DNA of 64,000 bases. Origin: Ypsolopha sequella (Eukaryota; Arthropoda; Insecta; Lepidoptera; Ypsolophidae). A program made the position numbers and the translations under genes. The stretch covers positions 1,807,201 through 1,871,200 of the forward strand of contig OW203984.1 of assembly GCA_934047225.1 (NCBI GenBank), in the 5' to 3' direction. The notes beneath the pieces are model-generated. The model worked only from the letters and a program-made list of their open reading frames with translations, was not told where the DNA came from and made no database searches. Shown here piece after piece: positions 1-10,639 of this stretch. Within the stretch, counting starts at the first letter, position 1, and each line of letters starts with the position of its first letter.

Positions 1-120
1 GTACCCTGCAGGAGGGCTTTTTTTCACGAGATCGTAAACCTATAGTAAACCCCCAACACTTAATACTACTACATGAGTACCAGCTTATTCACATACATAC
101 GTTTGTGTTCAGATTTCTAT

Positions 121-128
121 GGTGTGGG
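121..128. repeat. hAT target-site duplication, left copy
   Basis: GGTGTGGG, identical to the copy at 4266-4273. Together the two copies fix the borders of the hAT element. Confidence 0.93.
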
Positions 129-240
129 TAGGGTTTGCACTATTCGTTTAATTTTACTATTCGAATAAAATGAATACTTCTAGAGCCAAATATTCGAATA
201 TTCGGATATTCGAATATTTTTAAACATTGATTGAAAACAA
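129..240. promoter_or_regulatory. hAT left end with subterminal ATTCGAAT sites
   Basis: After the terminal TAGGGTTTGCA come repeated TATTCGAAT-like words (for example near 160, 190 and 210). The same palindrome recurs at 4180-4255 near the other end. Clustered subterminal short repeats are the usual binding sites of hAT transposases; the role here is inferred. Confidence 0.7.
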
Positions 241-605
241 TACAATATCAATTCAAAACAAACAAAAGCAGCTAGACTGTGGTTTGGTTTGATTGCTGCA
301 TAATTTTATTCAAATAAAATCAAGTATTTTAATTATTTTTCTTGTTTATTAATTAATAAAAAACATATTTATCGTTTTACAGAGTAACTTTAGGTAAGTA
401 AGTCTTAGCTTAGGGATATGAATGATTAGGATAGGTAATCAGAAAAGTAACTATAAACCTATGACCAGTAAGAAGTACCAGCTTAGCTACTTAAAATCTA
501 CATCTAGCTAGGGTAAGTAATCTTTAAATTAGGGTCCAGTTTAGGTTTAGGTAGTAGGTACCTGTTTTATATCACAATCAACATTATTAATTAGTAACTA
601 GTGCA

Positions 606-1379
606 AATAATATTTTAATTAGGATTTAGTTAAGGTTTACTTATTATCATTAATTATCACAATCAACATTAGTAACTAGAATAAGCAACTAGGGTAAGTT
701 ATCTTTTAATTAGGTAGGCTTCAGTTCAGGCTTGCTTAATTAACGTTACACAGTCAACATTATTAATTTGTACTTAATAGCACTAGATCTAGAATAGCAC
801 TAGATCTTCACTAGAACTAGAATAGGAACTTTGGTAACATTTTACATAACATTCAGTTAAGTTTTATAATCAATAATCTTTTAATTAGGATTTAGTTTAG
901 GTTTACTTATTATTAATAATTATCACAATCAACATTAGTAACTAAGGTAAGTTATCTTTTAATTAGGTAGGCTTCAGTTCAGGCTTGCTTAATTAAAGTA
1001 ACACAGTCAACATTATTAATTTGTACTTAATAGCACTAGATCTAGAATAGCACTAGATCTTCACTAGAACTAGAATAGGAACTTTGGTAACATTTTACAT
1101 AACATTCAGTTAAGTTTTATAATCAATAATCTTTTAATTAGGATTTAGTTTAGGTTTACTTATTATTAATAATTATCACAATCAACATTAGTAACTAAGG
1201 TAAATTATCTTTTAATTAGGTAGGCTTCAGTTCAGGCTTGCTTAATTAAAGTAACACAGTCAACATTATTAATTTCTACTTAATAGCACTAGATCCAGAA
1301 TAGCACTAGATCTTCACTAGAACTAGAATAGGAACTTTAGTAACATTTTACATAACATTCAGTTAAGTTTTATAATCAA
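606..1379. repeat. Threefold tandem repeat (about 253 bp) inside the hAT element
   Basis: A unit containing CACTAGATCTAGAATAGC recurs at 781, 1034 and 1287 (one substitution in the third), an exact 253-bp spacing. The first unit is about 13 bp longer near its start. The array lies between the stop of the transposase gene (1440) and the left subterminal region, so it is in the 3' UTR or downstream part of the gene. Copies 2 and 3 are almost identical, which indicates recent duplication. Confidence 0.9.
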
Positions 1380-1439
1380 AACAAATCGTCTTCCTTTTAG
1401 ACTCAAACATAAACATTACAAATTAACAATGTGTCTATT

Positions 1440-3473
1440 CTATTTTAAACTTTGATAATATGAGCGTAGAAAACTTAGGGCGTCCAAAGTATTGGCATTC
1501 ATCTTTGTTCTTAAGCGGTGACACAAGTAACTCGCCGAAGAAAACACCCTCTCAGCTTCGACACTGGAGGGCGGGATGGAGAGCAGTAAATTATATGCTC
1601 GCGTTAAATGTGTACCACGTCGCCCACCGCTGTCAAAGAGAGCCATCTCCACTTGGATTGTAGTGCCAAGATCCAGGACCTCTTCTCCGGACTGTCGCAG
1701 CTGTAAAGATTCGGCTGCTTCATTTTGTAGCTTGCGGCGCAGCTGATCTTTCATAGACATACTTTTGTCATCATTGCTTTCTATCTCTGTTTGTACTTGT
1801 GGCCCTTGTGGGCTGTTAGTGCTAGAGTCTGCTGATGACTCAAAGAAGCTGTTCAATTTGATTATTGTGTTTTTTACCACGTTATTATCGACATTTTCGA
1901 ATGGATATGAAGATTTCCCTTCCCTGTAAAATTTTTCAGAATTATCTAGATATTTGAGAGTGCTGCTCAGCTCTGGTAATCGTCGTTCTCCAATTCTTTG
2001 TTTCAGTGATGCTAAAAGATCATGGCTCACATCATTATGGATTTCACCGAGTTTCTCAATCATAAACTTCAACGCTGTTTCACTCATTATCAGGTTGGCA
2101 TTTTCTTCACACAGAACTTCAACAGTAGCCTTAATCACATTCATTGTATTGGAGAGTTCTTCGAGTCGCCTCATCTCTTCTTCTGAAAATGTGATATGGT
2201 TGTCATGATCAATCAACGCTTTCTGGACTGCAACTTTCAGTGTTAGAAACCGGGACAACATGTCAGCAAGGCTGCTCCACCGTGTCTTGCAATCAAGTAT
2301 TAGACGCAAGCCTTTCTTCATTCCTTCCTCCGAAGCATATTTGTATAAGGTTTCTGCTCGAGTAGGAGATGAACGAAAAAAAATCACAGCTTTTCGGACT
2401 TTGCTTATAACATCTTTGAAGCTTCGCGCAAGCGCAAATCTGACCCTTGAAGTGCTGGCATATTCAATGGACACATCAAACCCAGTCCTGTCCAGTTCAT
2501 CATTGTCGCTTGCTTGGTCAGTGTCAGTCTCATCAGTATCAGTCTTATCGCTGTCTTCTGACTCTGATTCTGACTCAGGATCAGGAATAACTGGAACTTC
2601 AGAAACAGCTGTATTTTTCTTGTAAAGAACATCAATTACTGCCAGTTGAATCCCATGCGCTAAGCACAGTTGATGAAATGCATTGGTCTTTCGACCTAGG
2701 GCACGCATAACGCTCGCTCCATCAGATGCCAGGCAAATTATGTCATCATCTAATGACAGATTATGTTCAGCAATTTTTCCTTTCAGAATCTTGAGACAGT
2801 TATCTGCCGTGCCCTTTCCTGTCAGTTTTGCTAAGCCCAGGTTTCTGAACGATTTGCGTTTTAATTTCGGTGAATGAATGTTGACGTTCATATACCGTAC
2901 ATTTTGAGACGATGTCCACTCATCAAGGGTAATAGTGAATTTTATACCCGAAGATTTCAGAAGGTTTAATTCCTTTGTTAGTTCTGCCTTAAGTTGGTTG
3001 CTTTGGGTGATGACAATTCTTTTTATTGTGTGGGGAGACTCAGGCAACTTATATCCACTTTTATTGAATAGCTTGCGTATCGTTTTGGATGCACAGATTC
3101 GAAAAAACGACAGACCATCCAAAGCTGCCAACATGGAGATCATGTCTTCGGCGCTATCATCAGATTTGAAATAATCTGTGACTCGCATTTTCTTCTTCTG
3201 TACTTCATTGGTATTTTCTTTGCTCCCACTTGCAGTAACTGTAACCTCATCAGATTGATTGGTCTGTCCTTTTACAAATATGGAATGCTTCTTTTGCAGA
3301 TGTAGGTCCAAAGGAGTCGTTGACATAGAGTTTGACAATACTACTTTGCAGATCTTGCATTTTGCTTGCGAGCCACCTTCAGCACGCAAAAAGTGTTGCC
3401 ACACGGAATTTATGTCTTTAGATCTTTTAGTGTACTCTTTGAAAACAACCTTGTCTTCACTTCCACTCGCCAT
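1440..3473 (-). CDS. hAT transposase with BED zinc finger, 677 aa
   Basis: Cut-and-paste transposase of the hAT superfamily. The N-terminus holds a BED-type finger (C39, C42, H58, H63) for DNA binding. The RNase H-like fold follows: first acidic residue D184 in TLDEWTS, second D251 in ASDGAS, then the hAT hallmark CLAHGIQLAV around residues 270-279. A KTRW motif lies near residue 395 in the all-alpha insertion region. The C-terminal dimerisation domain carries PPSSVEAERVFS with the presumed catalytic glutamate near residue 630. The start is the ATG at 3473; the reading frame stays open one codon upstream (GTG) but that is not a usual eukaryotic start. The frame is uninterrupted and full length for the family. 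An untranslated 5' exon between 3480 and 4150 is possible but not demonstrable. Nuclear action is expected. Confidence 0.93.
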   Translation of the reverse strand: MASGSEDKVVFKEYTKRSKDINSVWQHFLRAEGGSQAKCKICKVVLSNSMSTTPLDLHLQKKHSIFVKGQTNQSDEVTVTASGSKENTNEVQKKKMRVTDYFKSDDSAEDMISMLAALDGLSFFRICASKTIRKLFNKSGYKLPESPHTIKRIVITQSNQLKAELTKELNLLKSSGIKFTITLDEWTSSQNVRYMNVNIHSPKLKRKSFRNLGLAKLTGKGTADNCLKILKGKIAEHNLSLDDDIICLASDGASVMRALGRKTNAFHQLCLAHGIQLAVIDVLYKKNTAVSEVPVIPDPESESESEDSDKTDTDETDTDQASDNDELDRTGFDVSIEYASTSRVRFALARSFKDVISKVRKAVIFFRSSPTRAETLYKYASEEGMKKGLRLILDCKTRWSSLADMLSRFLTLKVAVQKALIDHDNHITFSEEEMRRLEELSNTMNVIKATVEVLCEENANLIMSETALKFMIEKLGEIHNDVSHDLLASLKQRIGERRLPELSSTLKYLDNSEKFYREGKSSYPFENVDNNVVKNTIIKLNSFFESSADSSTNSPQGPQVQTEIESNDDKSMSMKDQLRRKLQNEAAESLQLRQSGEEVLDLGTTIQVEMALFDSGGRRGTHLTRAYNLLLSIPPSSVEAERVFSSASYLCHRLRTKMNANTLDALSFLRSYYQSLK

Positions 3474-4265
3474 CACTGTGTTTTATATTGTCTGTCTAGC
3501 TTTCAATGCAGGAACTGAAATCATAAAAAATTAATTAGATAAGATAATTATAAATAAAATACTGTTTGTAAATATTGCTTAAGTGTAAAAAGATCGTGGA
3601 AATACCTGCTCTGTTAATAAAATTGTGTATGTCTTGATATTGTCAACATTGTGAACGTATGATGTAGGTAGGCTGAATTTTACATTTACGCATGTTTTAT
3701 TTTATAGTCACGTCATCGAATAAAACAGGCAACCTTTCTTTAATTGAAACGTGAGACATGTGTGAAGAACAAGAACCTACATAATAGTTTAAAAGGTCAC
3801 AACAATCTAATCTTTTAAAAATTGTAACATCACACAGGGCGGCACGGCTCGCGTAACCAAATCAGTAGCTTAGCGTAAGTAGGTAATTAATACGTACGTA
3901 TACGCCACGTCAGAGAAATGCAGAAAACCGTAGTAATAATAATATTATGTGGAATTAATTAGGTTTGTCTAAAATACTTACGTGAATGTCGCGGCGTGTA
4001 GGTAATAATAATAACACAAGTTAACACAACACAGATGCGTGCGCGCTGTCGCTGGCCGCGTGACTGACTGAGTGAACGAACGAACGAGGCTGAACGAGTA
4101 AATGAACACAAGGTGGGGTGGGTGGGACTCAGGGGCAGAGTAAGAATAAGACCAAAAACAAAAACTTTATTATTATTCAACTATTCGAATAATTTAAATG
4201 AATTATTCGAATTTGAAATTGGAGCGGATATTCGAATAAAATGAATATTCGAATTGCAAACCCTA

Positions 4266-4273
4266 GGTGTGGG
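4266..4273. repeat. hAT target-site duplication, right copy
   Basis: GGTGTGGG immediately follows the right inverted end CCCTA and is identical to 121-128. Confidence 0.93.
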
Positions 4274-5369
4274 TGCATGCAATAAAGGGCCGGTACCCAA
4301 TTAGTACGTACCCCAGTCGTACTTCTTATTTACGTAAAACCAGCAGGTGGAGGTAAGTTTCGCTTCTTTACGTAGTAACAGTTAATATTCTTTGCCTTTA
4401 ATATAGTTTTGATTAATAGTGGAAATACAAACCAAGATATACATACCTTTTGCTGACTTCCGTGCGTTTGTTCTTCCCTCTATGGCGGAGTGATTGAAAC
4501 CGTATCACATCACATCGATGGCCTAATTGTATACCCTTTGATCTTTTGAATGAATTTAGGTAAGTTTTAATTAGCTTGCATTTTAGGGTTATGTAGTTAA
4601 AAACCAAAGGATAATTTTACAGTCTTAACTGTATAAGCACACTGGGTGTTTTATTTATATCAATAAAAAATACAACATACTTAACATTACACGAAATAAA
4701 AAACTACATTAAAATCTAAAAGTATTAACAAATCTTGCTTGAAGCAGCTTTCTAACAACTATCAATTTGATTAAAATTTCAAAACAATCTCAAACTTGTA
4801 ACATAACAATATTCATACTGGATAAATTTTTCGCTGAAGAGACTAAAACCAGTGATACACCCGTCTAATTGTCAACAACAACATTTACTACGAGCCAATC
4901 CGGAAATGGCGACAAAGTCAACAGTTTGATTCGTTTTTATAAAATGTATCTTTTATGATTTTGAGCCGCAAAATATTCATCTGTATTCATACTAATACTA
5001 ACCAACAAACTACCAAAAAATTTTAATTGACATTATCTTATATCATTTTGTCATTCATTGAAATGTGTTAAATTTATGTGAACTCTTTAAATCGAAAATA
5101 ATAATCCTTTTGTGAAACAGTATCAGTGTTCTATGCTGATTTATAGCGAAACCCATAGCTTGGGAAATTCTAGCACAAGTATTTTTACACCTCACTCGCT
5201 CGAAAAGCGCGCCTTTGTTGCATAAAATCAGTGAGCAATTGTCAATTTTGCTCACTCAGTGAAGAAAAGTATTTTGAATTAAGAACCTGTGAATTGACAT
5301 TTCGTATTTCATTGGCTCATGAAACGTTCAGCAACTCCATAAATAACTGCTCAAAGGAAAAATTAATAG
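4274..5369. other. AT-rich stretch without recognisable gene
   Basis: Only short ORFs under 75 codons occur, with no recognised motif, no clear terminal repeats and no RNA gene. It is the host or older-repeat sequence into which the hAT element inserted. Confidence 0.5.
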
Positions 5370-5935
5370 CAAACATCAGCATGATGGCTATTTCCTTCAC
5401 TCTATGAGGATTCCATACACATTGGAAAGCTGTACACAGCCTTGCAGCTTGTGGGATACTATAGACAAAGTAAACTTCTCGTAATTCTGTGTTTAGCCTC
5501 CCAGGCGTGTATGGAATCTTTACCACAGACTATGAACTCCGTACAAACTAATGAACTTCTACCAGAAACGGATAAAGTAAAACGCCCGTGTGGTAAATTT
5601 GTTGATTTGCGTTTTCGATCGGTTTATCAGAGATTTTCCGATTTTTGACAGCTTTTAGGATTAAATTAATATTCCTTACATTTTCTCATATGCAATATTT
5701 TTATATGGTGTATTATTTGAAGACAAAAATCATAGAATTCTTTTAAGTTCGTTCGAAAATATAGTGTCTTTACAACTTGTATTTTCGCGCTGGTAAAAGA
5801 AACGTTGTATGTGTCACACGTGAGAAAATTTATTTTGTTTCTTGTACCTTTGAATCCCTTACCACGCTCAGGATTCTAACTTAGAAACTCGGCACTCGCA
5901 ACAAAAAAAACTTTGCTCTCTTGTTACACATAAAA
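5370..5935 (+). repeat. Interspersed repeat family A, copy 1
   Basis: About 550 bp align collinearly with 45960-46525. Shared landmarks include AGCAAACATCAG at the start, CTTCTCGTAATTCTGTGT, GATTTTCCGATTTT, TTCGTTCGAAAATATAG, CACGCTCAGGATTCTAA and CTTTGCTCTCTTGTT at the end. The copies differ by many substitutions and small indels. No coding capacity is evident in either copy, so this is probably a non-autonomous element of unknown class. Confidence 0.8.
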
Positions 5936-6718
5936 CTATTTCATTGATTTTTTTTTGGATTTTTATTAACTGTATGTGTTCTTTTCATTTTCGACTTAAT
6001 TTTATTTATCAGCTTAAAGCTACAGCTTGAATCTAATTAGAAAATGGCAAAGAATTTTGCATTGAAAAATAACTAACGAGACATCTTAATGCCGTTTTGT
6101 TCAACATTAATCATCACTATCGAGAAATGATTAAAACGACGTATTCGCGGTATAATTCAGCAATAACCGACACGAAACGACCAACATTGTTTATGTGCAG
6201 TACACACGCGAGAATGGGCAGATACTGTGAAAAATATGACGCTTGTTATATTAACAGCCTTGGTAAGTTTCATTCTGACAAAAAATTCAAAAGTGGTTGG
6301 TTAATTAATAAGGTTATGTTATATGAAGGATGATTGACGCTTTAAAAAATATCACGCAAGAATAATTAATATTAGACTTATCCACTCTAACTTATTTATG
6401 TTTATGGGAATGCAGATAGCGTTAGTAGTATTTTCACATGGATATTTTTTTTTAAATCATCGAAAAATACCAAGTACTTACAGAAATATTAACAATCAAA
6501 GTTTGAAGTAAAATTAATGTACTGCTAAACACCCGCCGAAATGAGCGCGTTGCCAACTTGACCGATTTGACGTCACACGACTCTACCGTGTGCAGACGCT
6601 CTACAAATTTTACACTTTTTTTTCTCTATTTTAGGAGTTTAAAACAAAGAGTTTACAAAGAGGACTTTTTGAGACAGTCATTTAATAATTTGGCAATAAT
6701 TACATGCGTAAACATTTA
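5936..6718. other. Non-coding AT-rich stretch
   Basis: The longest ATG ORF here (6097-6333, 78 codons) shows no domain, no repeat partner and no splice context. Nothing else is recognised. Confidence 0.4.
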
Positions 6719-6749
6719 AAAAACCGGCCAAGTGCGATTCAGAATGGCG

Positions 6750-7840
6750 TACTAGAGTCCCGCGTCTTATGAAATCATACTACGGTTCAACGCGGTCCCG
6801 TGCTGGACAGCAGGATGTTTTACAAAACGCTTTCGCGACGCTGTGTTACGGAATCCATACTACGTGTCAACACTTAAATGCAGTATGGTTTCACCTGATG
6901 TATTTCAATTTGCACGTCCGGAATCGCTACTAGAGTTGAACGCTAGGATGGATTCAATAGACGAATAAAATATTGTAAATGTGGAAATCATCCTCGACGC
7001 CAACGCCGGGCAATGTCTGTTGCATATACCTCATATTCTGTCTCTTTCGGCAGCATAGCGAAAAGTATAATGGCCATTACTTTTTAAGAACAACTGATTG
7101 GGGGCCGTTCAAGTATTACGTAAGCAGATTTTTGCCATTATTAACGAACCCCCCAAAATTGTAGAAAATCCGAAAGAGTAAAAAAATTAATATCGCTGAC
7201 GTAATCAACATCCAGATGGGAGTGTCTTCCCCTATGTCATCAAAAATAAGCAAAGCAAAGACCCCCGCCTCTCTGTAGTGCTTATGTTGTATTTGAATGA
7301 CCCTCACGCGGAATTATAAAAACTTAAAATAGAGTTCAGGCTGGCCGTCCAACGGTAAGGGAGAAAATAGCCAGTAAGAAAAGAAAACACGATCTTTCTC
7401 AAAATGTTTCTAATAATGTGCCTAACGCTAAGTAATAAAGGTTTAATTAATTGGTTGATTTGTCCTAGCTGCATTTGTTTGTGATTTTTCTTTTCACACA
7501 CATTATATCAGTTCATTGATTCTCAATGCATTTTAATTATCCCTATGCCAACAGCATGTAACGCTATATAATGATTCACAGATTTGTGCATAAGATTGTA
7601 CGAAATATTTCAGTAAGTCAGTTCAAGTCTTTGAATATGTAAGCATGTTGAGCCGTAGGATGTTTTCGTGAGATATTTTAAATAATAAGCGCTCGGAAAT
7701 CATCCTCGCGTTCAACGTATAAATAAAGTATTGTTTACGTAGCTAAACTTTACAAAAGCGTTTAGTAAAACATCCTGCTGTTCAACACGGGAGCGCGCTG
7801 AATAGTAGTATGGTTTAATAAGACGCTAGGGTCCCTTATT
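6750..7840. repeat. Foldback element with about 90-bp inverted arms
   Basis: The left arm (about 6750-6840) and right arm (about 7738-7840) are inverted copies. Both contain GACAGCAGGATGTTTTAC-like and GCGTCTTAT-like phrases in the expected opposite orientation. The roughly 0.9 kb between them has no credible ORF. It is probably a non-autonomous foldback transposon inserted in the surrounding repeat. Confidence 0.65.
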
Positions 7841-8260
7841 GTGGATGATAAAATTAATTTTGTCATGTTTTTCGTGAACTTCTCAACCGCTTTATTTTTT
7901 CTGTAATATTTACGTAAACACATATTACCATGATTTTTTTCATATGTTTTGATCACCAGTTTTGGAGATATTTTTTTATGGTTTTTCAAGGATTTCTCGA
8001 AATAGATGCAATTAAGCAAACTATATACTTTTACAATCAGCTTTTTAATACCTACAATATGATACCCATATTGTTTTATTTTTATAAAATATTTTTTTAT
8101 TTATTTTACTTCTTTTTTTATATTTTTCAATTGTGCTCATTTTTTTTTAATCGCTATAGTTTTCCTGTAATTGGCCAGTTATGATATATAATTGTTTTTT
8201 TTTTATATATTTCGGTCTACCAGTTTCGGAGATAAGGGGGGGGGACATACATATTTTTGT

Positions 8261-8561
8261 GTCTTGAATTAAAACACTTGTACTGTAGTTTCACTTTATT
8301 TTTGTTAACTCCCAACCGGTTTCGGATTTTACTCCATTTTCAAGGGAAGATCTTAATTAAAAATATTTCACATGATTCCAGGCACTAGCTCTGAGCAACG
8401 TAAACAATGATAATGTTGACAAAAACTATAATTAAGTAGGTAGGTCGAAAATGTATCAGTGATTTAATTAAGATCTTCCCTTGAAAATGGAGTAAAATCC
8501 GAAACCGGTTGGGAGTTAACAAAAATAAAGTGAAACTACGTACAAGTGTTTTAATTCAAGA
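8261..8561. repeat. Near-perfect inverted repeat, about 100-bp arms
   Basis: The left arm 8261-8361 and right arm 8463-8561 are reverse complements with only about one small indel. Each includes CCAACCGGTTTCGG or its complement and AAGGGAAGATCTTAATT. A spacer of about 100 bp separates them. The high arm identity means a young insertion or arm homogenisation. The GAAACCGGTT phrase resembles termini of some arthropod retroelements, but no coding part is present. Confidence 0.85.
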
Positions 8562-9590
8562 TGTGTTTCAAGTTTCACCAAGTGCCGACAATCGCAAGTA
8601 TAAATTTCATATTTTTGTGGTTTTTTATAGATTTCTCGAAACCAGTGCCAGTAGAATACCTAGTAAAAGTATATACTTTTACGATCAACTTTTTAATAAC
8701 TACAAATTTGATACCCATGTTGTATTTTTAGGATAATATTTTTTATCCTCTTTTTAAAATTTTTTTTTTCTTTCTCACTTTTGTTTCGGAAATATTTTGA
8801 ACAAATTCAAATTTTTCATATTTTTTACACCGTGATATGTGGACAAATTAATGCTATTTTTTTGCCAAATTTCATGTATTTATCTTTAACGGTGCTAAAG
8901 TTATGAGGCTGTGACATACGGACGGACGGACGTCAACGATTTCTCGAAATACCTAGATGCAATTAAATATAGCCAAACTATATATTTTTACAATCAACTT
9001 ATTAATACCTACAATTTGATACCCATATTGTATTTTTATGAAATATTTTTTTTATTTATTTATCTTCTTTTTCATATTTCTTATTTGTGCTGAACTTTTT
9101 TTTAATCGCAATAGTTTTCCTGTGGCCAGTGGCCAGTTATGATCTATAATCGTTTTTTTTTTTATATTTTTCGATCTACCAGTTTCAGAGATAAGGGGGG
9201 ACATACATATTTTTGTGGTACCTATTTTAAAGATTTCTCGAAACCAGTGCTAGAAAAAGAGTAAAAGTATGTTTTTTTAAAATCAACTTTTTAATGTCTA
9301 CAATTTGATTCCTATATTGTATTTTTAGGATAATATTTTTTTAGTTTTCTCACTTTTGTTTTGGAAATATTTTGAACAATTTGAATAAAGAACAATTTCT
9401 AATTTTTCATATTTTTTTACACCATGATATGTGGGCAAATTGATGCTATTTTGTGCCAAATATCATACACGGTCTTTATCTTTAATGGTGCTTAAGTTAT
9501 GAGACTGTGACATACGGACGGACGGATGGACGGACAACGGAGTCTCACCATAAAGGTTCCTTTTGTACCTTTTAGGTACTACGGAACCCT

Positions 9591-10094
9591 AACAATAACG
9601 GAAGGTCAAAGAGGTAGGAGTACCTACGCCAGTTATTATTCGAAATTGTTTATCCCAAAGGAGACTAATCAAAAAGTTTTCACCAGGCGGTCATATTGAC
9701 AATCTGGCGTAACTCGGCAGCCAGTCGGGTCTCATCACAGCAGTCTGCAGTCGGCAGACGATGTCGGCAATAATTCAAGAGCAGACGGTGAAATGTGATA
9801 TGTTTCTGTTGGACCATAAGTTGTGAAACCTTATAAATCAACAAACTTGTTTTGACGAGAAACATAGTTCTAATTCATTATAATGAAAAACTCACTCAAT
9901 TAAGAATGGCTAAAATATTGGAAACCCTATAGATTTTTATAAGATATTCGAGTATTTCTTTGCACCAACAGACGAACACATCATGGACTACTTTAAAATA
10001 TGTGTTTAAGTGTAAATTTATTAGACACTAAGACATGATGATTATTTTTGAATAATATTACCACCTGGTCCTGAACTAATCTAAAATAATAACG
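9591..10094. other. Non-coding stretch between repeats
   Basis: No ORF above 65 codons has recognisable content. No repeat partner in the window was noticed. Confidence 0.4.
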
Positions 10095-10200
10095 AAACTG
10101 GCCAAGTGCGTGCTCGGACTCGCGCGCAAAAGGTTCCATTCCACAACACAACAGGGGTACAATTATGGTAAATAAAAACAATATGTATAGTTGTCCTAAC
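10095..10200 (+). repeat. Head fragment of lepidopteran-type repeat
   Basis: AACTGGCCAAGTGCGTGCTC followed by GGACTCGCGCGCAAAAGGTTCC matches the head of the same family seen at 6723. A tail-like piece appears at 24360-24450, just beyond the CACTA element, so one old copy may have been split by that insertion. Confidence 0.6.
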
Positions 10201-10324
10201 AACTTCTACGGGACATAATCATTTAATCATGTCGCCAAAATGGTAGCACCTGACAAATAATTTGGAACCCTCTCAGGATAAAACCCTATTTTTTATTATC
10301 TGTTGATTCACTTTAGAGTGTGTA

Positions 10325-10435
10325 CAGTGGAGACCGCATCAAGTAAGACACATTGGACTTTGTACCTATCTTATATTCTTCTCTGTAGGGGCTAATGTCG
10401 TACTGCAAGTGTATAGCTTGATGTGGTCTCCACTG
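10325..10435. mobile_element. MITE of Tc1/mariner type, 111 bp, TA-flanked
   Basis: The ends CAGTGGAGACCGCATCAAG (from 10325) and CTTGATGTGGTCTCCACTG (to 10435) are inverted copies with one mismatch. Each is flanked by TA (10323-10324 and 10436-10437). TA duplications with CAGT-type ends point to a Tc1/mariner-derived non-autonomous element. There is no coding content. Confidence 0.8.
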
Positions 10436-10639
10436 TACTACAATCTCACCGTATTTAAAAATGTGATGTATTACCTTTTTTAAGATAGAGCTCAAACAAA
10501 TAACGTTGAAAAAATTCTATATTTTCGATGTATTTTGTAAGGAGACCTCTCAGGATTTCAGTTTTTTTTTTGTTTTTTTTATATAATAAAGGTATGTACT
10601 CTGTGAACATTTCAACTGCACTGGGAAAAAAAAGGGTCG

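Larger units (their letters stand above)
129..4265 (-). mobile_element. Complete hAT-superfamily DNA transposon
   Basis: The left end TAGGGTTTGCA (from 129) and the right end TGCAAACCCTA (to 4265) are an inverted pair. Both are flanked by the identical 8-bp GGTGTGGG (121-128 and 4266-4273), the target duplication length expected for hAT elements. The only long ORF is a hAT transposase on the minus strand (1440-3473), so the element is 4.1 kb and apparently autonomous. Just inside each end lie several copies of the palindrome ATTCGAAT, probable transposase-binding sites. Perfect target duplications, matching ends and an open transposase suggest recent insertion. The strand given is that of the transposase gene. 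Confidence 0.95.
6719..9590 (+). repeat. Composite of lepidopteran-type interspersed repeats
   Basis: The stretch opens with ACCGGCCAAGTGCGAT (6723) and closes with TACGGAACCCT near 9588, the head and tail of a repeat I recognise as common in Lepidoptera. The inside is a patchwork. A foldback lies at 6750-7840. Related modules at 7850-8250, 8560-8940, 8940-9230 and 9230-9590 share phrases such as CGATTTCTCGAAA, TCGGAGATAAGGGGG, TTTTTAATCGC and GACGGACGGA. A near-perfect palindrome sits at 8261-8561. Small ORFs in it are low-complexity and not credible genes. Confidence 0.65.

Noticed and set aside
2260..2625. 121-codon plus-strand ORF in the hAT element
   Set aside because: It is the antisense shadow of the transposase; the Ser/Asp-rich look comes from an acidic stretch on the other strand.
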